NCBI RefSeq assembly: GCF_030246845.1
Contig: NZ_CP126889.1
Coordinates: forward strand, 1,674,001 to 1,738,000
Origin: Enhydrobacter sp.
GTDB lineage: Bacteria; Pseudomonadota; Alphaproteobacteria; Reyranellales; Reyranellaceae
Reading direction: 5' to 3'
DNA: 64,000 nt
Shown here piece after piece: positions 26,281 through 37,213 of this stretch; within the stretch, counting starts at the first letter, position 1; each line of letters opens with the position of its first letter. The position numbers and the translations under genes are program-made. The notes below the pieces were generated by a model. The model was not told the DNA's origin, ran no database searches, and saw only the letters and a program-made list of their open reading frames with translations.

Positions 26281-27486
26281 TCACAGCACCGAGGCGAGGC
26301 GGCTCAGGCCCTCGCGCGTGGTCTTCTCGTCGTGCACCAGCGCCACGCGGATGTACCGCTTGGCCGTGTTGACGCCGTCGGTCTCGCGGCAGACATAGGC
26401 GCCGGGCAGCACCTTGACGTGGGCTTCGGCCCAGAGCTTGCGGGTCGCCGCCTCACCGTCGCCGACATCGAGCCAGAGGAAAAAGCCGCCACCCGGGGTG
26501 TAGTAGCCGAAGCGGTTGTGCAGGATCTGCTCGGCGACGCGGAAATTCCGCCGATACCATTCGCGCGTCTCGAGGGGATGGACTTCCTCCCGCCATAGCG
26601 CGGCCGCCGCCTTCTGGATGGCGAAGGGAATTTGCGGACCGCCATAGGTGCGCCAGCGCAGCACCATGGCGACGAGCCTGGGATCGCCGGCGACGAAGCC
26701 CGCGCGCAGGCCGGCCGCATTGGAACGCTTTGAGAGCGAATGGAAGACGGTCAGGTTGCGGAACGGATCCGCGCCGCCGGTCTCGTCCATGGCGAGCGCC
26801 GCCTGCAGCGCCCCCGTCGGCGCCTCGCCCGTATAGATCTCGGCATAGCATTCATCGACCGCGAGCACGGCATCGTGCCGGCGGCAGAGCCGGATCAGCT
26901 TCTGCAGATAGTCCATGCTCGCGATCGCGCCTTGCGGATTGGCGGGCGAGCAGAGATAGACGACCGACATGCGCCGCCACGTCGCCTCGGCGATGCCCTC
27001 GAAGTCCGGCAGGAAGCCATTGGAGGCGCTGGCATTCACCAGCAGCGGCTCGGCGCCCGACAGCACGGCGCCGCCGAGATAGGCCTGGTAGAAGGGATTG
27101 GGCAGCGCCACGACCGGCCGGCCGCCGCCCTTCTGCTGCGGCGTGGCGACTGTCGAGATGATGTAGACGCCTTCCTTGCTGCCGGCGGTCGGATGGACGT
27201 GGCGCTGTGGATCGAGCAGATCCTTCGGCAGCTTGTAGCGCCGCGTCAGCCATTCGCAGATCGCGAGATTGAGCTCCGGCAGGCCTTGATTGGGCGGATA
27301 CCTGTTCCAGCCATCGACCTCGTCGGCCACGATGCGGCGGGCGAAAGCCGGCATGGCGCCTTGCGGCTCGCCGACCGACATGTTGATCAGCGGCAGATGC
27401 GACGGCGGCGCGATCGGGCCGAGAAGAGCATTGAGCCGCGCAAACGGAAAATCACTCAGCGTCTCGGTGAGGCGCGGATTGAACAT
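26281..27486 (-). CDS. dapC: PLP-dependent class I/II aminotransferase, DapC-like
   Basis: 401 residues of the fold-type I aminotransferase family. The PLP lysine lies in [17 protein letters not shown] (about 244-260), with [10 protein letters not shown] near the N-terminus, [12 protein letters not shown] (Asn/Pro of the cofactor pocket) and a final Arg in [16 protein letters not shown] and the overall pattern resemble N-succinyldiaminopimelate aminotransferase of lysine and cell-wall synthesis. The neighbour is ftsK, not other dap genes, so the symbol is tentative. Confidence 0.7.
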   Translation of the reverse strand: MFNPRLTETLSDFPFARLNALLGPIAPPSHLPLINMSVGEPQGAMPAFARRIVADEVDGWNRYPPNQGLPELNLAICEWLTRRYKLPKDLLDPQRHVHPTAGSKEGVYIISTVATPQQKGGGRPVVALPNPFYQAYLGGAVLSGAEPLLVNASASNGFLPDFEGIAEATWRRMSVVYLCSPANPQGAIASMDYLQKLIRLCRRHDAVLAVDECYAEIYTGEAPTGALQAALAMDETGGADPFRNLTVFHSLSKRSNAAGLRAGFVAGDPRLVAMVLRWRTYGGPQIPFAIQKAAAALWREEVHPLETREWYRRNFRVAEQILHNRFGYYTPGGGFFLWLDVGDGEAATRKLWAEAHVKVLPGAYVCRETDGVNTAKRYIRVALVHDEKTTREGLSRLASVL

Positions 27487-27609
27487 CGAGACCTTCCACT
27501 GGGCCGACAGCCGGCCGACGACAACGAACCGGCTGGGAGGGACCAGTCCGGCTCACCTCGGGTATTGTATTTGACGGATTAGCCTTGAACAACAAGGCAA
27601 TAGCTCGGG

Positions 27610-29841
27610 TTGTTGAGGCAATTGGTCGGTCTTGACGCAGGCGAGCAGTTGCTCTTTTGGGCCGCCGCCCACTGGAGTAATCGTGACCTTTCAGGACAGG
27701 GAGCGGCCGGACTGAAGCGCAGGGACCTTCTCGTCGCGGGAGCAGCCTTCGGCGGCGCCGGGGCGCTGACGGCCCTGCGCGGCCCGGCCTCGGCGCAGGA
27801 TGGCCCCGCCGATGATCCGGCAAGCTTGGCAGCCCATGGCCATCGCTACGTGATCACCCTCAAGGGGCCCGTCCTGTCGGTCGACTGCCTCACCTCGGCG
27901 AGCCAGCGGCCAGCTGCGGTCACCGCGCACGACACGCCCCTGGTCGCGCTGGGAGCCGGCAAGCGGCCGGTGCCCTGGACGGTCGTGTCCTGGACGGAAG
28001 CCAACGCGGCGACCCGGGTCATCACCCTGGAGGCGGCCGGTCAGCCGCTGCAGGCCGTCGTGTCGTTCGAGCTCGACGCGCTCACGGGCTTCCTGGTGCG
28101 GCGCACCGTGCTGCGCCATACCGGCGGTCCGCGCGAGGTCGATATCCAGGCAACGCTCGCCCTCCTGATGTCGGTCCACGAGCCGATCGAGGAGATCGTC
28201 TACCTCACCGGCGAATGGTTGCAGGAGGCGGACATCGTCCGCGCCGATCCGGTGCAGGGTGCCATCACACTGGAGAGCCGCAGCGGCAAGACCGGCTTCG
28301 AATTCCAGCCCTATGTCGCCTTGAGGACCCGCACGGCCACCTATCTTTGCCAGATCCTGTGGTCGGGCAACTGGATGCTGCATGTCGGTCCTGGCCGAGC
28401 CGGGGCCACTTTGTCCGGAGGGTTCAACAACTGGGAGTTCCGCCATCGGTTGAGCACCGGCGACAGCCTCGATCTGCCGACCGTGCTGTTCGGCCGGTTC
28501 GACGGCCCGCTCGGCAACGCCACCCGACGGCTGCACGACTATCGCCGGGCCCATCGACCCGATCCCGAACGCGCCATCCCCGTGCAGTTCAACAGCTGGT
28601 ATCCGTTCCTCGGCGAGCCCAGGGCGGAGGCGCTGGTGCCGCTCGTTCCCATCGTGAAGCGGCTCGGTTGCGAGGCTTTCGTCGTCGATGCCGGCTGGTA
28701 TCGCGACGAGAACGGCGAATCGGATGCCGACTGGGACTATCGGACAGGCGACTGGCGTGTGAGCCGCCAGCGCTTTCCCAACGGCCTGCGGGAAATCTCG
28801 AGACATTGTCGCGAAGCCGGGCTGGGCTTCGGCCTCTGGTTCGAGCCGGAGGTCGCCGGCCCCACCTCCTCGGTCCGGCACAACCACCCCGAATGGATGC
28901 ACTACATCGACGGCAAGCCGCCGCCCGCGAACGAACGCGCGGTCATCAATCTCGGCGTGCCCGACGCCTGGCAGCATGTCTTCGAAAGGATTTCCCGCCT
29001 GCTGCGCGTCATCGGTGTCGACTGGATGAAGTGGGACTTCAATTCCGACCTCGGTGCGGGCGGATGGGCGCCATCCCTGCCCGAGACACTGACCGGCCAG
29101 GCTCCTCTCGTTGCCCACTACGACGGGCTTTACCGCATGCAGGACGCCATCCGGGCGGCCTTTCCCGACCTGATCCTGGAGATGTGCGCCGGCGGCGGAG
29201 GCCGCATGGACGGCGGGATCCTGTCACACGCCCATGTCAACTGGATGAGCGACCAACCGGGGGCGCTGCGCAAGCTCGCGATCCATTTCGGCAGCCAGCT
29301 CGCCCATCCAGCGGTCGTCTGCAACGACTGGCTGATCGACTGGCCGGGCAAGAGCGAAGCGCCGGACCAGCCGCCGGCCCTCGTCGACCCGCGCGGCGAT
29401 CTCGCCTTCCGGCTGCGCGTGGCCATGCTCGGCACCTTCGGCATCAGCGCCCCGGTCCATCGCTGGACAGAGGAGGATCTCGCCACCGCGGCCGCCCATG
29501 TCGTCTCCTACAAGGCCGGCATCCGTTCCATCATTCATCATGGCGATCGATACGCGCTCACGCTGCCACCGCCGCCCGACGGCAAAGGCGATTGGGCGGC
29601 GCTTTGGTACGTCGCCAAGGACGGGCTGCAGGGCGTCCTCTTCGCCTTCCGACTCGCCGGGCCGCAAAGCCGGCGAAGCTTTGCCTTGCCCGGCCTGCGC
29701 AAGGCCCGGCGCTACCGGCTGTCGTTCCATGGCGGCGCGGAAAGGATCGTGACCGGCCGCGAGCTGGCTGCCGGCCTGAATATCGTCCTCGACGAGACCT
29801 TCCGCTCCGCCCTCTGCCTGGTCGAGGCCGTGCGCGCCTGA
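27610..29841 (+). CDS. GH36-family alpha-galactosidase with Tat-like signal
   Basis: Retaining glycoside hydrolase acting on alpha-galactosides. The catalytic barrel shows the nucleophile in VDWMKWDFNSDL and the acid/base region MCAGGGGRMDGG with WMSDQPGA; an N-terminal beta-sandwich precedes it. The start is unsettled. No ATG or GTG exists in frame before the domain, only TTG codons (27610, 27613, 27622, 27649). A Tat-like leader KRRDLLVAGAAFGG begins right after a CTG at 27712, which has AGGGAG eight bases upstream. I give the longest frame; the real start may be 27712. It ends 6 bases from convergent amtB. Confidence 0.82.
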   Translation: MLRQLVGLDAGEQLLFWAAAHWSNRDLSGQGAAGLKRRDLLVAGAAFGGAGALTALRGPASAQDGPADDPASLAAHGHRYVITLKGPVLSVDCLTSASQRPAAVTAHDTPLVALGAGKRPVPWTVVSWTEANAATRVITLEAAGQPLQAVVSFELDALTGFLVRRTVLRHTGGPREVDIQATLALLMSVHEPIEEIVYLTGEWLQEADIVRADPVQGAITLESRSGKTGFEFQPYVALRTRTATYLCQILWSGNWMLHVGPGRAGATLSGGFNNWEFRHRLSTGDSLDLPTVLFGRFDGPLGNATRRLHDYRRAHRPDPERAIPVQFNSWYPFLGEPRAEALVPLVPIVKRLGCEAFVVDAGWYRDENGESDADWDYRTGDWRVSRQRFPNGLREISRHCREAGLGFGLWFEPEVAGPTSSVRHNHPEWMHYIDGKPPPANERAVINLGVPDAWQHVFERISRLLRVIGVDWMKWDFNSDLGAGGWAPSLPETLTGQAPLVAHYDGLYRMQDAIRAAFPDLILEMCAGGGGRMDGGILSHAHVNWMSDQPGALRKLAIHFGSQLAHPAVVCNDWLIDWPGKSEAPDQPPALVDPRGDLAFRLRVAMLGTFGISAPVHRWTEEDLATAAAHVVSYKAGIRSIIHHGDRYALTLPPPPDGKGDWAALWYVAKDGLQGVLFAFRLAGPQSRRSFALPGLRKARRYRLSFHGGAERIVTGRELAAGLNIVLDETFRSALCLVEAVRA

Positions 29842-29847
29842 AAACGC

Positions 29848-31173
29848 CTACTGCACGCGCTCGCCGTGCAGGACGGTGTCGAGGCCCTCTGTCTCCTCCT
29901 CGCGCGTGACGCGCAATCCGACCGTCGCATCGACGACGCGTAGCAGGACCCAGGTGACGGCGGCGGAGAAGATGCCGACGACCAGCACGCCCAGGAGCTG
30001 GACCAGGATCTGATGGGCATTGCCGTCGACCAGACCGACCGGGCGGCCATGGCCGACATCATTGACGGCGCGCGTGGCGAACACGCCGACCATCAGCGGC
30101 CCCAGCATGCCGCTGATGCCGTGAACGCCGAAGACGTCGAGCGAATCGTCGTAGCCCAGCCGCGTCTTGAGCACGACCGCCGACCAGTAGCAGACGGCGC
30201 CGGCGGCAAGGCCGATCACCATGGCCGCCCATGGCTCGACATAGCCGGCCGCCGGCGTGATGGCGCCGAGACCGGCGACTGCCCCCGAGAGCACCCCCAG
30301 CACGGACGGCTTGCCGCGCGAGGCCCATTCGACCGCCATCCAGACGAGCGCGGCCACTGCCGCGGCGACATGGGTGTTGAGCATCGCAGCGCCCGCCAGT
30401 TCGCCCGAGGAGAGGGCCGAGCCCGCATTGAAGCCGAACCAGCCGACCCACAGCAGCGAGGTGCCGATCAGGGTCAGCACGAGGTTGTGCGGCGCCATGT
30501 ATTCGTGCCCGTAGCCCTCGCGCCTGCCGACCACCAGCGCGCAGACGAGGCCGGCGATGCCGGCATTGAGATGCACGACGAGGCCGCCCGCGAAGTCGAG
30601 CACGCCGGCCGCACCGAGAAAGCCGCCGCCCCAGATCCAATGGGCCACCGGCACATAGACCAGCAGGAGCCACAGGCCCATGAACCACATCATGGCCGAG
30701 AACTTCAGGCGCTCGGCGAAGGCGCCGGCGATGATCGCCGGCGTGATGATGGCGAAAGTCGCCTGGTACATCAGGAAGACATTCTCCGGCACGGTCCGCG
30801 CCAGCGGATGGACGCTGCCCTGCAAGCCCAGGCCGAGCAGGCGGCCGAAACCGCCGATCAGGCCGTTCAGCCTTCCGCCATCGGTGAAGGCGAGCGAATA
30901 GCCCAGCGCCAGCCAGAGGACGGACACCAGGGCGGCCACGGCGAAAGCCTGCACGGCGGTCGCCAGCACGTTCTTCTTGCGCACCATGCCGGCGTAGAAG
31001 AGCGACAGGCCGGGGATATCCATCATCAGCACGAGCGCCGTGGCCACGAGCAGCCAGGCCGTATCGCCGGTATCGATGACAGGCCGTTCGGCCGCCCAGG
31101 CCTGCGTGGCTCCGAAAACGACGAGCATCGCCGCCGCGGGTCCTGCGACGGTACGCCAACCCTTCCTTTGCAT
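29848..31173 (-). CDS. amtB: Ammonium transporter (copy 1)
   Basis: A 441-residue Amt channel of the inner membrane. It has a cleavable signal (to about residue 28, AWAAE) and eleven helices. The ammonium-site Asp is in LDFAGGLVVHLNAG, which also holds the first pore His, and the second pore His is in DVFGVHGISGML. The C-terminal tail GLRVTREEETEGLD-LHGE is the regulatory segment that docks PII. glnK lies 82 bases upstream on the same strand. It differs widely from copy 2, so this is an old duplication. Confidence 0.95.
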   Translation of the reverse strand: MQRKGWRTVAGPAAAMLVVFGATQAWAAERPVIDTGDTAWLLVATALVLMMDIPGLSLFYAGMVRKKNVLATAVQAFAVAALVSVLWLALGYSLAFTDGGRLNGLIGGFGRLLGLGLQGSVHPLARTVPENVFLMYQATFAIITPAIIAGAFAERLKFSAMMWFMGLWLLLVYVPVAHWIWGGGFLGAAGVLDFAGGLVVHLNAGIAGLVCALVVGRREGYGHEYMAPHNLVLTLIGTSLLWVGWFGFNAGSALSSGELAGAAMLNTHVAAAVAALVWMAVEWASRGKPSVLGVLSGAVAGLGAITPAAGYVEPWAAMVIGLAAGAVCYWSAVVLKTRLGYDDSLDVFGVHGISGMLGPLMVGVFATRAVNDVGHGRPVGLVDGNAHQILVQLLGVLVVGIFSAAVTWVLLRVVDATVGLRVTREEETEGLDTVLHGERVQ

Positions 31174-31255
31174 TTGCCTCCCCCTGCCTCTCCCTGTTTG
31201 AACCTCGGTTCTTTGTCAAATGGGCAGGGGGATCGCGGTCCTGGAACTCGGCCAG

Positions 31256-31729
<474 letters not shown>

Positions 31730-33040
31730 TCAGTGCACCGTCTCTCCGTGGAGGTTGATGTCGAGACCCTCGACCTCCTCCTCGGCGGTGACGCGCAGGC
31801 CGATCATGGCGTCGACGATCTTGAGGATGACGAAAGTGGCGACAGCGCACCACGCCATCGTGACCAGGCATCCCCAAAGCTGGGTCAGGACCTGGCCGGC
31901 ATTGCCGTCGATCAGACCTTTCTTGCCCTCGCCGCCGACCGCCTCGACCGCGAACACGCCCGTCAGGATGGCGCCGACGAAGCCGCCCACGCCGTGCACG
32001 CCGAAGGCATCGAGCGAATCGTCGTAGCCCAGCATCTTCTTGAGGCTGGTCGCCGACCAGAAGCAGATGACGCCGGCGACGATGCCGATCACCAGGCCGC
32101 CCGCCGGGTTGACGAAGCCCGAGGCCGGCGTGATGGCGACGAGCCCCGCGACTGCGCCGGAAACGATGCCCAGCACCGAGGGCTTGCCGCGGACCAGCCA
32201 CTCCGCGAACATCCAGCCGAGCGCCGCCGCCGCGGTGGCGATCTGCGTCACCGCCATGGCCATGCCGGCACTGGCGCTGGCGCTCACCGCCGAGCCGGCG
32301 TTGAAACCGAACCAGCCGACCCACAGCAGCGACGCGCCGATCACGCTCAGCACGAGGTTGTGCGGCGCCATGTTCTCGACGCCGTAGCCCTTGCGCTTGC
32401 CCATCACCAGCGCGCAGACGAGCCCTGCCACGCCGGCATTGATGTGCACGACCGTGCCGCCGGCATAGTCGAGCACGCCCCAGTCGCCCAGGAAGCCACC
32501 GCCCCACACCCAGTGGGCGATCGGCGCATAGACGAAGATCGCCCACAGCGCCATGAACCACATCAGGGCCGAGAACTTCATGCGCTCGGCGAACGCGCCG
32601 GCGATCAGCGCCGGCGTGATGATGGCGAAGGTCATCTGGAAGGTCATGTAGACCGACTCTGGAATCGTCTTCGCAAGATCGTTCACCGTGTCGAGCGTCA
32701 TGCCGCTCAGGAAAAAGCGACTCGTGCCGCCGATGACGGCGTTGCCCGGCGTAAAGGCGAGGCTGTAGGTGATCACCATCCAGAGGACGGTCACGAGGCA
32801 GGTCACGGCGAAGCTCTGCATCACCGTCGCCAGCACGTTCTTCCTGCGCACCATGCCGCCGTAGAACAACGCCACGCCCGGCACGGTCATCATGAGCACG
32901 AGCGCCGTCGAGGTCAGCATCCACGCGGTGTCGCCGCTATCGAGCTTGGGCTTTTCGTCGGCCGCCAGCGCAAGAGCGGGCATAAGCAGCAGGCCGGCCG
33001 CCCCCAGGCCGGTCAAGGCGGAACCAAACGTACGTTTCAT
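31730..33040 (-). CDS. amtB: Ammonium transporter (copy 2)
   Basis: 436-residue Amt channel with a signal peptide (to about residue 27, ALALAADE). The pore residues are in LDYAGGTVVHINAGVAG (Asp and first His) and DAFGVHGVGGFVGA (second His). The C-terminal tail GLRVTAEEEVEGLDINLHGE is the PII contact. It is closer to canonical alphaproteobacterial AmtB than copy 1. It follows glnK2 by 39 bases and shares its sigma-54 promoter. Confidence 0.96.
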   Translation of the reverse strand: MKRTFGSALTGLGAAGLLLMPALALAADEKPKLDSGDTAWMLTSTALVLMMTVPGVALFYGGMVRRKNVLATVMQSFAVTCLVTVLWMVITYSLAFTPGNAVIGGTSRFFLSGMTLDTVNDLAKTIPESVYMTFQMTFAIITPALIAGAFAERMKFSALMWFMALWAIFVYAPIAHWVWGGGFLGDWGVLDYAGGTVVHINAGVAGLVCALVMGKRKGYGVENMAPHNLVLSVIGASLLWVGWFGFNAGSAVSASASAGMAMAVTQIATAAAALGWMFAEWLVRGKPSVLGIVSGAVAGLVAITPASGFVNPAGGLVIGIVAGVICFWSATSLKKMLGYDDSLDAFGVHGVGGFVGAILTGVFAVEAVGGEGKKGLIDGNAGQVLTQLWGCLVTMAWCAVATFVILKIVDAMIGLRVTAEEEVEGLDINLHGETVH

Positions 33041-33079
33041 CGATCTTCCCTCGGATTTGAACTGGTTGGCGACTGCCGG

Positions 33080-33529
<450 letters not shown>

Positions 33530-33565
33530 CTAGGCGCTGCGACAGAACCAGCACCGGGAGATCGG

Positions 33566-34837
33566 ATGATGCTCAAGGAGATCGTGGCGGCTGCGGTCGG
33601 GATGATTGCCCTATCCGCGGCGGCCGCTGCCCAGGCGGAGGACAAGGGACCGTCGGCGCCGGCCTCGTGGTGGGACACCTTTTCGATCAGCGGGCACCTC
33701 GAAGGCGGCGTCACCTTCAACACCTATCCACAGCCCGAAGGCCTCAATTTCGGGCAGCTCTTCACCGACAAAGCCAACGCGCCGCTGCTCAACCAGGCGC
33801 TGATCACCGTCCAGCGGCCGATCGATCCCAAGGCCACCGGCTACGACTTCGGCTTCAAGTTCCAGGCCATGTATGGCACCGACGCCCGCTACACCCACTT
33901 CCTCGGCCAGTTCGACGAGGCGATCGACGACATCGGCCAGTTCGACATCGTCGAGGCCAACCTGCAGGTCCATTTGCCCTGGCTCACCAGGGGCGGCATC
34001 GACCTCAAGATCGGCGAGTACGTCACTCTCGAAGGCGCGGAGGTGATCTCCGCGCCCGACAATCCCCTCTACTCCCACTCCTATATCTTCAACTTCGGCA
34101 TTCCGCTGAAGCACACCGGGGTGCTCACCACGACTCATCTCAACGACTGGCTCGATCTCTATGCCGGCTTCGATACCGGCGTGAACACCACCTTCGGCTG
34201 CTGCGGCCTCTACACCGGCGACAACAACCGAGGTGTCGCCTTCGATGGCGGCTTCGGCTTCAACCTGCTCGACGGCGCATTGACCATCCTCGCCACCACG
34301 CATATCGGCGCGGAAAATGCCAACACGCCGGTCATCCAGACGGCCTGCAACTGCGACCCCAACACGGCGCTGCGTTACCTCAACGACGTCACCGCCATCT
34401 GGAAGGTGGACGACAAGCTCACCCTCATCGCCGACCTCAACTACGTCCGCGACGACGGCTTCAAGGCCGACGGCTATGGCGCCGCCCTTTACGGCATGTA
34501 CCAGATCAACGACCTCTTCAAGGTCGTCGGCCGGGCCGAGATCTGGCGCGACAACTCGGGCTTCTTCGTCGCCGGCTATCTTGGCAATCTCGACTTCGTC
34601 AAAGTCGAGCACGGCGATCCCAGTGCCCAGATCGTCGCCGGCACGCCCACGACCTATGCCGAGTTCACGCTCGGCCTCAACATCACACCACGGATGCCGG
34701 CCAATCCCGTCGTCAAGGCTCTGATCTTCCGGCCGGAGATCCGCTTTGATACCTCGCTCAACGGAACGACCCCCTACGCCGGCGGCGCCAATGCTTCCCA
34801 GTTCACCATCGCCTCCGACATCATCATCAAGTTCTGA
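33566..34837 (+). CDS. Outer-membrane beta-barrel porin (BBP2/OmpL-like)
   Basis: 423 residues: a signal peptide (to about residue 25, AAAAAQAED), then alternating amphipathic strands ending in a C-terminal aromatic (IIIKF) typical of outer-membrane insertion. SISGHLEGGVTFN near the start and FDGGFGFNLLDGALTI and similar strands match the putative beta-barrel porin-2 group. Two Cys pairs (FGCCGL, ACNCDP) are unusual in porins. The sigma-54 promoter and the divergent glnK-amtB genes suggest it admits a nitrogen source; which one is unknown. GGGAG precedes ATG 33566; ATG 33569 is possible. Confidence 0.82.
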   Translation: MMLKEIVAAAVGMIALSAAAAAQAEDKGPSAPASWWDTFSISGHLEGGVTFNTYPQPEGLNFGQLFTDKANAPLLNQALITVQRPIDPKATGYDFGFKFQAMYGTDARYTHFLGQFDEAIDDIGQFDIVEANLQVHLPWLTRGGIDLKIGEYVTLEGAEVISAPDNPLYSHSYIFNFGIPLKHTGVLTTTHLNDWLDLYAGFDTGVNTTFGCCGLYTGDNNRGVAFDGGFGFNLLDGALTILATTHIGAENANTPVIQTACNCDPNTALRYLNDVTAIWKVDDKLTLIADLNYVRDDGFKADGYGAALYGMYQINDLFKVVGRAEIWRDNSGFFVAGYLGNLDFVKVEHGDPSAQIVAGTPTTYAEFTLGLNITPRMPANPVVKALIFRPEIRFDTSLNGTTPYAGGANASQFTIASDIIIKF

Positions 34838-34849
34838 CCTGGCACCATA

Positions 34850-34875
34850 GCCGGGCGGCGGGGTTGCCGCCCGGC
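34850..34875 (+). terminator. Hairpin after the porin gene
   Basis: GCCGGGCGGC and GCCGCCCGGC form a 10-bp perfect stem with a 6-base loop, 12 bases after the porin stop. No T-run follows, so it is a strong hairpin but a weak classical terminator. Confidence 0.6.
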
Positions 34876-34898
34876 CGTCTCGCTGCCATGAAACCTCC

Positions 34899-36158
34899 AT
34901 GGACAGCGAACGGTTCGATCTTGCGATCGTGGGCGCCGGCCTCAACGGCAGCCTGCTGGCGCTCGCCGCGGGCGAGGCGGGGCTGCGGACGGCGCTGGTC
35001 GACCGCCTGCCCCTGGCATCGATGACCGGTGCGGACTTCGACGGACGCACCACGGCGATCGCCTATACGAGCCAGCGCCTGTTCCAGGCTCTGGGTGTAT
35101 GGGCCGACATTGCCGACCTCGCCGAGCCGATCCTCGATATCCGCATCTCCGACGCCGGCCACGACGGCCGGCCCAGCCCATTCTTTCTCCACTTCGACCA
35201 TCGCGAGGCCGATGCCGGCCAGCCGCCGCCCGCCGCGATGGGATGGATCGTCGAGAATCGCTTCCTGCGCGGCGCCATCCTGCGCCGGCTGGCCGCCTGC
35301 GCCTCGGTCGAGGTGATGGCGCCGGACGAGGCCGTCGAGACCGTGCGCACGGCGGACAAGGTCGACCTGACGCTCGGGAGCGGTCGCCGTCTGGTCGCGC
35401 GGCTGGTCGCCTCGGCGGAAGGCCGACAGGGGACGATGCGCGAGGATGCCGGCATCGGTGCGCGCGCCTGGCCGTACAACCAGATCGCGATCGTCCTGGT
35501 GGCGCGCCACGAGTTGCCGCATCGCGGCGTCGCCCAGGAAAAGTTCCTGCCCGGCGGCCCGTTCGCCATCTTGCCCATGCGCGACAGCGAGGCGGGCGAG
35601 CATCGCTCGTCGATCGTCTGGACCGAGCGCGCGAGCATCGCGCGGCGATTGCTGGAGCTCGATGCCCCACGCTTCCAGGCCGAGTTCGCCCGTCGCTTCG
35701 GCGATTTCCTGGGCAGAGTCGACACGCTTGGGCCGCGCTGGTCGTACCCGCTCCAGCTCGTCCATGCCGAGCGCTATATCGAGGAGCGGCTGGTGCTGGT
35801 GGGCGACGCCGCGCATGGCCTGCATCCCATCGCAGGCCAGGGCTACAATCTCGGCGTGCGCGACATCGCGGCGCTGGTCGAGGTCCTGGTCGACGCCAAG
35901 CGCCTCGGCCTCGACATCGGCGCCGCCGATACGCTGGAGCGTTATGCACAGTGGCGACGTGCCGACAATTTCACGATGGTGGCCGCCACCGATCTCCTGA
36001 ACCGCCTGTTCTCCAACGACATCGGGCCGCTTCGCCTCGCGCGCGACCTCGGCCTCGCCGCGGTCAATCGCACGCCGCCGCTACGCCGCTTCTTCCTGCG
36101 CCACGCCATGGGGCTGGTCGGCGACCTGCCCAAGCTGATCCGTGGCGAAAGACCTTAG
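34899..36158 (+). CDS. UbiH/UbiF/COQ6-family FAD monooxygenase
   Basis: 419-residue flavoprotein hydroxylase, most likely acting on a ubiquinone precursor ring. The Rossmann start is FDLAIVGAGLNGSLLALAAG (GxGxxG at about 11-16). The second FAD motif is VLVGDAAHGLHPIAGQGYNLG (about 297-317; GDAAH...P...G...N), which is diagnostic of the UbiH/COQ6 group. The ring position cannot be told. The gene is alone between the porin and the CobW GTPase; no other ubi genes are adjacent. Confidence 0.88.
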   Translation: MDSERFDLAIVGAGLNGSLLALAAGEAGLRTALVDRLPLASMTGADFDGRTTAIAYTSQRLFQALGVWADIADLAEPILDIRISDAGHDGRPSPFFLHFDHREADAGQPPPAAMGWIVENRFLRGAILRRLAACASVEVMAPDEAVETVRTADKVDLTLGSGRRLVARLVASAEGRQGTMREDAGIGARAWPYNQIAIVLVARHELPHRGVAQEKFLPGGPFAILPMRDSEAGEHRSSIVWTERASIARRLLELDAPRFQAEFARRFGDFLGRVDTLGPRWSYPLQLVHAERYIEERLVLVGDAAHGLHPIAGQGYNLGVRDIAALVEVLVDAKRLGLDIGAADTLERYAQWRRADNFTMVAATDLLNRLFSNDIGPLRLARDLGLAAVNRTPPLRRFFLRHAMGLVGDLPKLIRGERP

Positions 36159-36232
36159 GAGGGCGCGCAGCCGCAGTTGCGTCCGTCCGGCGAAGCCCCT
36201 ATCTCAGGAGCCCAGATTTTCGAGGAAAGGCC

Positions 36233-37204
36233 ATGGCCCAAGCGCAAGTGCCCGTGACGGTACTGACCGGCTATCTCGGCGCCGGCAAGACCACGCTGCT
36301 TAACCGCATCCTGAGCGAGCAGCACGGCAAGAAGTACGCTGTGATCGTGAACGAGTTCGGCGAGCTCGGCGTCGACAACGACCTCGTGGTGAACGCCGAC
36401 GAGGAAGTGTTCGAGATGAACAACGGCTGCATCTGCTGCACCGTGCGGGGCGATCTCATCCGCATCATCGAAGGGCTGATGAAGCGCAAGGACAAGTTCG
36501 ACGGCATCCTGGTCGAGACGACGGGCCTCGCCGATCCCGGTCCGGTGGCGCAGACCTTTTTCACCGACGACGACGTGAAGGCGAGGACCCGCCTCGACGC
36601 GATCGTCACCGTGGTTGACGCCAAGCACTTCCTCGGCCAGCTCGAGCAAGGCAACGAGGCCGAGGAGCAGGTGGCGTTCGCCGACGTGATCCTGCTCAAC
36701 AAGACCGACCTCGTGAGCGCCGACGAGCTCGCGAAGGTCGAAGGCAGGATCAAGGCGATCAATCCCTATGCGCGCGTCCACAAGACCGAGAAGAGCAGGG
36801 TCGAGCTCGAGGCCATCCTCGACAAGGGCGCGTTCGACCTGAAGCGCATCCTGGAATTCGAGCCCGACTTCCTCGAGCATGGGCACGACCACGACCACGA
36901 GGAGGAGGTGAAGAGCCTCAGCTTCACCGCCGACCGGCCGGTCGATCCCGACAAGTTCCAGAAGTGGATGGGTGCGCTGCTGCAGATCAAGGGACCGGAC
37001 ATCTTCCGCAGCAAGGGCATTCTCGCGATCGACGGCGCACCCCGGCGCTACGTTTTCCAGGGCGTTCACATGATGATGGATGCCGACTGGGGCCAGCCCT
37101 GGAAGGCCGGCGAGACGCGCGCCAGCAAGCTCGTCTTCATCGGCCGCAATCTCGACGGCGAGAACCTCAAGCGCGGCTTCCAGGACTGCCTGAAACAGGC
37201 CTGA
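36233..37204 (+). CDS. CobW/COG0523-family metal-chaperone GTPase
   Basis: 323 residues. Walker A is GYLGAGKTTLLN (13-24), the metal motif is GCICC (65-69), the guanine site is LLNKTDL (154-160), and the His-rich loop HGHDHDHEEE (216-225) separates it from a CobW C-terminal domain. COG0523 proteins deliver Zn, Co or other metals to client enzymes. No Zur-like operator is evident in the 74 bases upstream, which argues against, but does not exclude, zinc-starvation control. A WD40 gene follows after 9 bases. GAGGAAAGG leads the ATG. Confidence 0.9.
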   Translation: MAQAQVPVTVLTGYLGAGKTTLLNRILSEQHGKKYAVIVNEFGELGVDNDLVVNADEEVFEMNNGCICCTVRGDLIRIIEGLMKRKDKFDGILVETTGLADPGPVAQTFFTDDDVKARTRLDAIVTVVDAKHFLGQLEQGNEAEEQVAFADVILLNKTDLVSADELAKVEGRIKAINPYARVHKTEKSRVELEAILDKGAFDLKRILEFEPDFLEHGHDHDHEEEVKSLSFTADRPVDPDKFQKWMGALLQIKGPDIFRSKGILAIDGAPRRYVFQGVHMMMDADWGQPWKAGETRASKLVFIGRNLDGENLKRGFQDCLKQA

Positions 37205-37213
37205 AACCGGATC

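Noticed and set aside
23403..26372. Open frame of 989 codons on the plus strand across ftsK
   Set aside because: Translation is Arg/His/Ala-rich without motifs, while the minus strand encodes intact FtsK with Walker and gamma domains.
36159..36232. Zur or cobalamin control element upstream of the CobW GTPase
   Set aside because: No AT-rich dyad or B12 box is visible in the 74 bases.
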